A stretch of DNA of 64,000 bases from Bacteroidota bacterium (lineage in GTDB: Bacteria; Bacteroidota; Bacteroidia; Chitinophagales; Chitinophagaceae). Where the stretch lies: assembly GCA_023386045.1 (NCBI GenBank), contig JAEWKK010000019.1, forward strand, positions 62,001 to 126,000, read 5' to 3'. Made by a program: the position numbers and the translations under genes. Shown in pieces: positions 62,398 through 64,000 of this stretch. The notes below the pieces were generated by a model. The model was not told the DNA's origin, did no database searches, and worked only from the letters and a program-made list of their open reading frames with translations. Position 1 is the first letter of the stretch; every line of letters starts with the position of its first letter.

Positions 62398-63345
62398 ATG
62401 AGTGTACAGGAACTAGAGAAGATCTTCCAGGAAAAGATCGACAATGAGGTTCGTATTGAGCCTAAAGACTGGATGCCGGAAAAATACCGCCAGACACTCA
62501 TCAGGCAGGTATCACAGCATGCGCACAGCGAGATCGTTGGCATGCTGCCCGAAGGCAACTGGATCAGTCGCGCTCCTTCACTTAAAAGAAAACAGATCCT
62601 CATTGCCAAGGTACAGGATGAAGCCGGCCATGGCCTTTATTTATACAGTGCCGCTGAAACGCTGGGCATTTCCCGTGATGAAATGATAGAACAACTGCAT
62701 AGCGGAAAAGCCAAGTACTCCTCCATTTTTAATTATCCCACTTTAAACTGGGCCGATATGGGTGCCATAGGATGGCTGGTGGATGGTGCCGCCATCATGA
62801 ACCAGGTACCACTCTGCCGCACTTCCTATGGACCTTACAGTCGCGCCATGATCCGCGTTTGCAAGGAAGAAAGTTTTCACCAGCGACAGGGTTTTGAAGC
62901 CCTCCTGGTTTTAAGTCGTGGTAACAAGGAACAAAGAGCCATGGTGCAGGATGCCATCGACAGGTGGTGGTGGCCCAGCCTTATGATGTTTGGTCCGCAC
63001 GATAGCGAAAGCCAGCACAGTGAGCAAAGTATGAAATGGAAGATCAAGCGCTTCAGCAATGATGAATTGCGCCAGCGTTTTGTAGATATGATAGCCGAAC
63101 AGGTGAAACTATTGGGAATGACACTGCCCGACCCCGATCTGAAATGGAATGCCGAAAAAGCGCATTATGATTTTGGAAAGATCAACTGGGAAGAATTCTG
63201 GAATGTGGTGAGCGGCAACGGCCCATGTAACAGGCAACGACTTGATGCAAGAAAAAAAGCATGGGAAGATGGCGCCTGGGTAAGAGAAGCTGCAAGAGTG
63301 CATGCCGAAAAAAGAGCTCAGAAAAACAGCCAGGTAGCTGCCTGA
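62398..63345 (+). CDS. paaA: 1,2-phenylacetyl-CoA epoxidase catalytic subunit PaaA
   Basis: The 315-residue diiron oxygenase epoxidises the ring of phenylacetyl-CoA. Iron-ligand motifs are visible: QDEAGHGLY and EESFHQRQGFE, with DRWWWPSLMMFGPHD typical of PaaA. The start is ATG 62398, 85 bases after paaE. Confidence 0.97.
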   Translation: MSVQELEKIFQEKIDNEVRIEPKDWMPEKYRQTLIRQVSQHAHSEIVGMLPEGNWISRAPSLKRKQILIAKVQDEAGHGLYLYSAAETLGISRDEMIEQLHSGKAKYSSIFNYPTLNWADMGAIGWLVDGAAIMNQVPLCRTSYGPYSRAMIRVCKEESFHQRQGFEALLVLSRGNKEQRAMVQDAIDRWWWPSLMMFGPHDSESQHSEQSMKWKIKRFSNDELRQRFVDMIAEQVKLLGMTLPDPDLKWNAEKAHYDFGKINWEEFWNVVSGNGPCNRQRLDARKKAWEDGAWVREAARVHAEKRAQKNSQVAA

Positions 63346-63382
63346 TTTATTTGCTCCGGCGATATTGCTGGTATCAGCTCCC

Positions 63383-63423
63383 GTTGTGTCACTCACTTGT
63401 GCGGCAACAATTCTATTCAGCAT
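63383..63423. repeat. Dispersed intergenic repeat, copy 2
   Basis: Matches 28153-28193 at about four of five bases (GTTGTGTCACTCACTTGTGC against GTTGCGTCGCACACTTGTAC). It lies in the 90-base gap between paaA and paaB. Confidence 0.6.
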
Positions 63424-63435
63424 TAATTGAAGACT

Positions 63436-63798
63436 ATGAAATTATTCAGCAAACATTTTTACGGCGATTATGGAGACAAGGAAACTCCATCAGGTGATCT
63501 TCATTCCAAAGCATCAGCTAATGAATGGCCTTTATGGGAAATATTCATTCGCAGCAAGCAGGGACTGGACCACAAGCATGTAGGTTCTTTGCATGCAGCC
63601 GATGCGCAGATGGCCGTTGAAAACGCAAGGGACGTGTATACCAGGAGACAGGAAGGCGTAAGCATCTGGGTGGTTGAAAGCAAATACATTCATGCTTCCA
63701 ACCCCGACGAAGCTGACAGTTTTTACGAACCTGCCAATGATAAAGTCTACCGTCACCCCACTTTCTATGACCTTCCTGATGAAGTGAACCATATGTAA
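63436..63798 (+). CDS. paaB: Phenylacetyl-CoA epoxidase subunit PaaB
   Basis: A 120-residue protein matching PaaB: WPLWEIFIRSKQGLDHKHVG near 28-47, then HAADAQMAVENARDVYTRR and VWVVESKYI-like WVVESKYIHAS. It holds the PaaA-PaaC complexes together. The start is ATG 63436. Confidence 0.96.
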   Translation: MKLFSKHFYGDYGDKETPSGDLHSKASANEWPLWEIFIRSKQGLDHKHVGSLHAADAQMAVENARDVYTRRQEGVSIWVVESKYIHASNPDEADSFYEPANDKVYRHPTFYDLPDEVNHM

Positions 63799-63809
63799 GT
63801 AAATCATTA

Positions 63810-64000
63810 ATGATTCAAAGAATGAACCCTTCTCTCTTTCAATATTGTTTGCATCTTGCCGATAATGCCCTGATCCTGGGACAGAGAAATGCTGAATGGA
63901 CAGGACACGGACCCGTGCTGGAACAGGATATCGCCATCACCAATATTTCTCTTGACTTATTGGGCCAGGCGCGCAACTTTTACCAGTATGCCGCCAACCT
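63810..64000 (+). CDS. paaC: Phenylacetyl-CoA epoxidase subunit PaaC (3' partial)
   Basis: The window ends inside this gene. The first 63 codons match PaaC, the non-catalytic ferritin-like partner of PaaA: YCLHLADNALILGQRNAEWT, HGPVLEQDIA, then ISLDLLGQARNFYQYAA. ATGs at 63810 and 63822 are possible starts. It begins 11 bases after paaB. Confidence 0.93.
   Translation, partial: MIQRMNPSLFQYCLHLADNALILGQRNAEWTGHGPVLEQDIAITNISLDLLGQARNFYQYAAN

Overview
The window comes from a Bacteroidota chromosome, most likely a member of the Chitinophagaceae or a close relative. The reasons are SusC/SusD/SusE-type outer-membrane lipoproteins and TonB-dependent receptors, a type IX secretion sorting domain on the GH13 enzyme, A-rich translation starts with few Shine-Dalgarno sites, and families typical of the phylum (DUF4197, DUF2461, Gly-rich RRM protein, NUDIX-like sugar regulator, lamin-tail protein). 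There is no rRNA and no CRISPR array. One intact tRNA gene, tRNA-Arg(CCT), was found.

Positions 1 to about 20440 look by eye more AT-rich than the rest and read as an accessory island ending at the tRNA-Arg gene. It opens with a type I restriction-modification locus: the end of hsdM, an expressed hsdS, an inverted start-less second hsdS and a tyrosine recombinase. A 42-bp perfect inverted repeat encloses the two hsdS genes, so this is a phase-variable specificity switch. Next is a polymorphic-toxin cluster: two related secreted transglutaminase-like proteins flank a short secreted protein with an RHS core motif and a C-terminal PD-(D/E)XK nuclease-like domain, followed by two probable immunity genes. 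A minus-strand block (16359 to 9958) holds a DUF262/DUF1524 (GmrSD-like) enzyme, a DUF4261-like protein, a secreted unknown, a frameshifted AbiV-like gene, a large unknown, a HEPN-like protein and a small unknown. The island ends with small orphan genes and a large serine recombinase whose 3' end runs into tRNA-Arg; a broken second tRNA-Arg copy lies about 150 bp further on.

From 20.4 to 33.6 kb is ordinary chromosome with small conserved genes (TPR, DUF952, SRPBCC, response regulator, TPM, CocE-type hydrolase, SET-domain protein, RRM protein, DUF4197 lipoprotein, HD hydrolase) and a large TonB-dependent receptor-like barrel. Its intergenic spaces carry unusual short-word tandem repeats and a 1.4-kb field of repeated hairpins.

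From 33.6 to 48.3 kb is a polysaccharide utilisation locus on the minus strand: GH13 enzyme, NUDIX-like regulator, SusC, SusD, two SusE-like lipoproteins and a GH2-GH53 fusion. The fusion suggests pectic beta-1,4-galactan or arabinogalactan as substrate; the GH13 enzyme suggests an alpha-glucan as a second or separate target.

From 48.4 to 64 kb are housekeeping genes: ligA, an HNH/NUMOD4-like protein, DUF2461, a frameshifted patatin, a short-chain dehydrogenase, asd with a possible lysine-codon leader and attenuator, a lamin-tail protein, a PfkB-type kinase, a diheme cytochrome c, a barrel-like protein, and the start of a phenylacetate-degradation operon paaE-paaA-paaB-paaC, which runs off the window.
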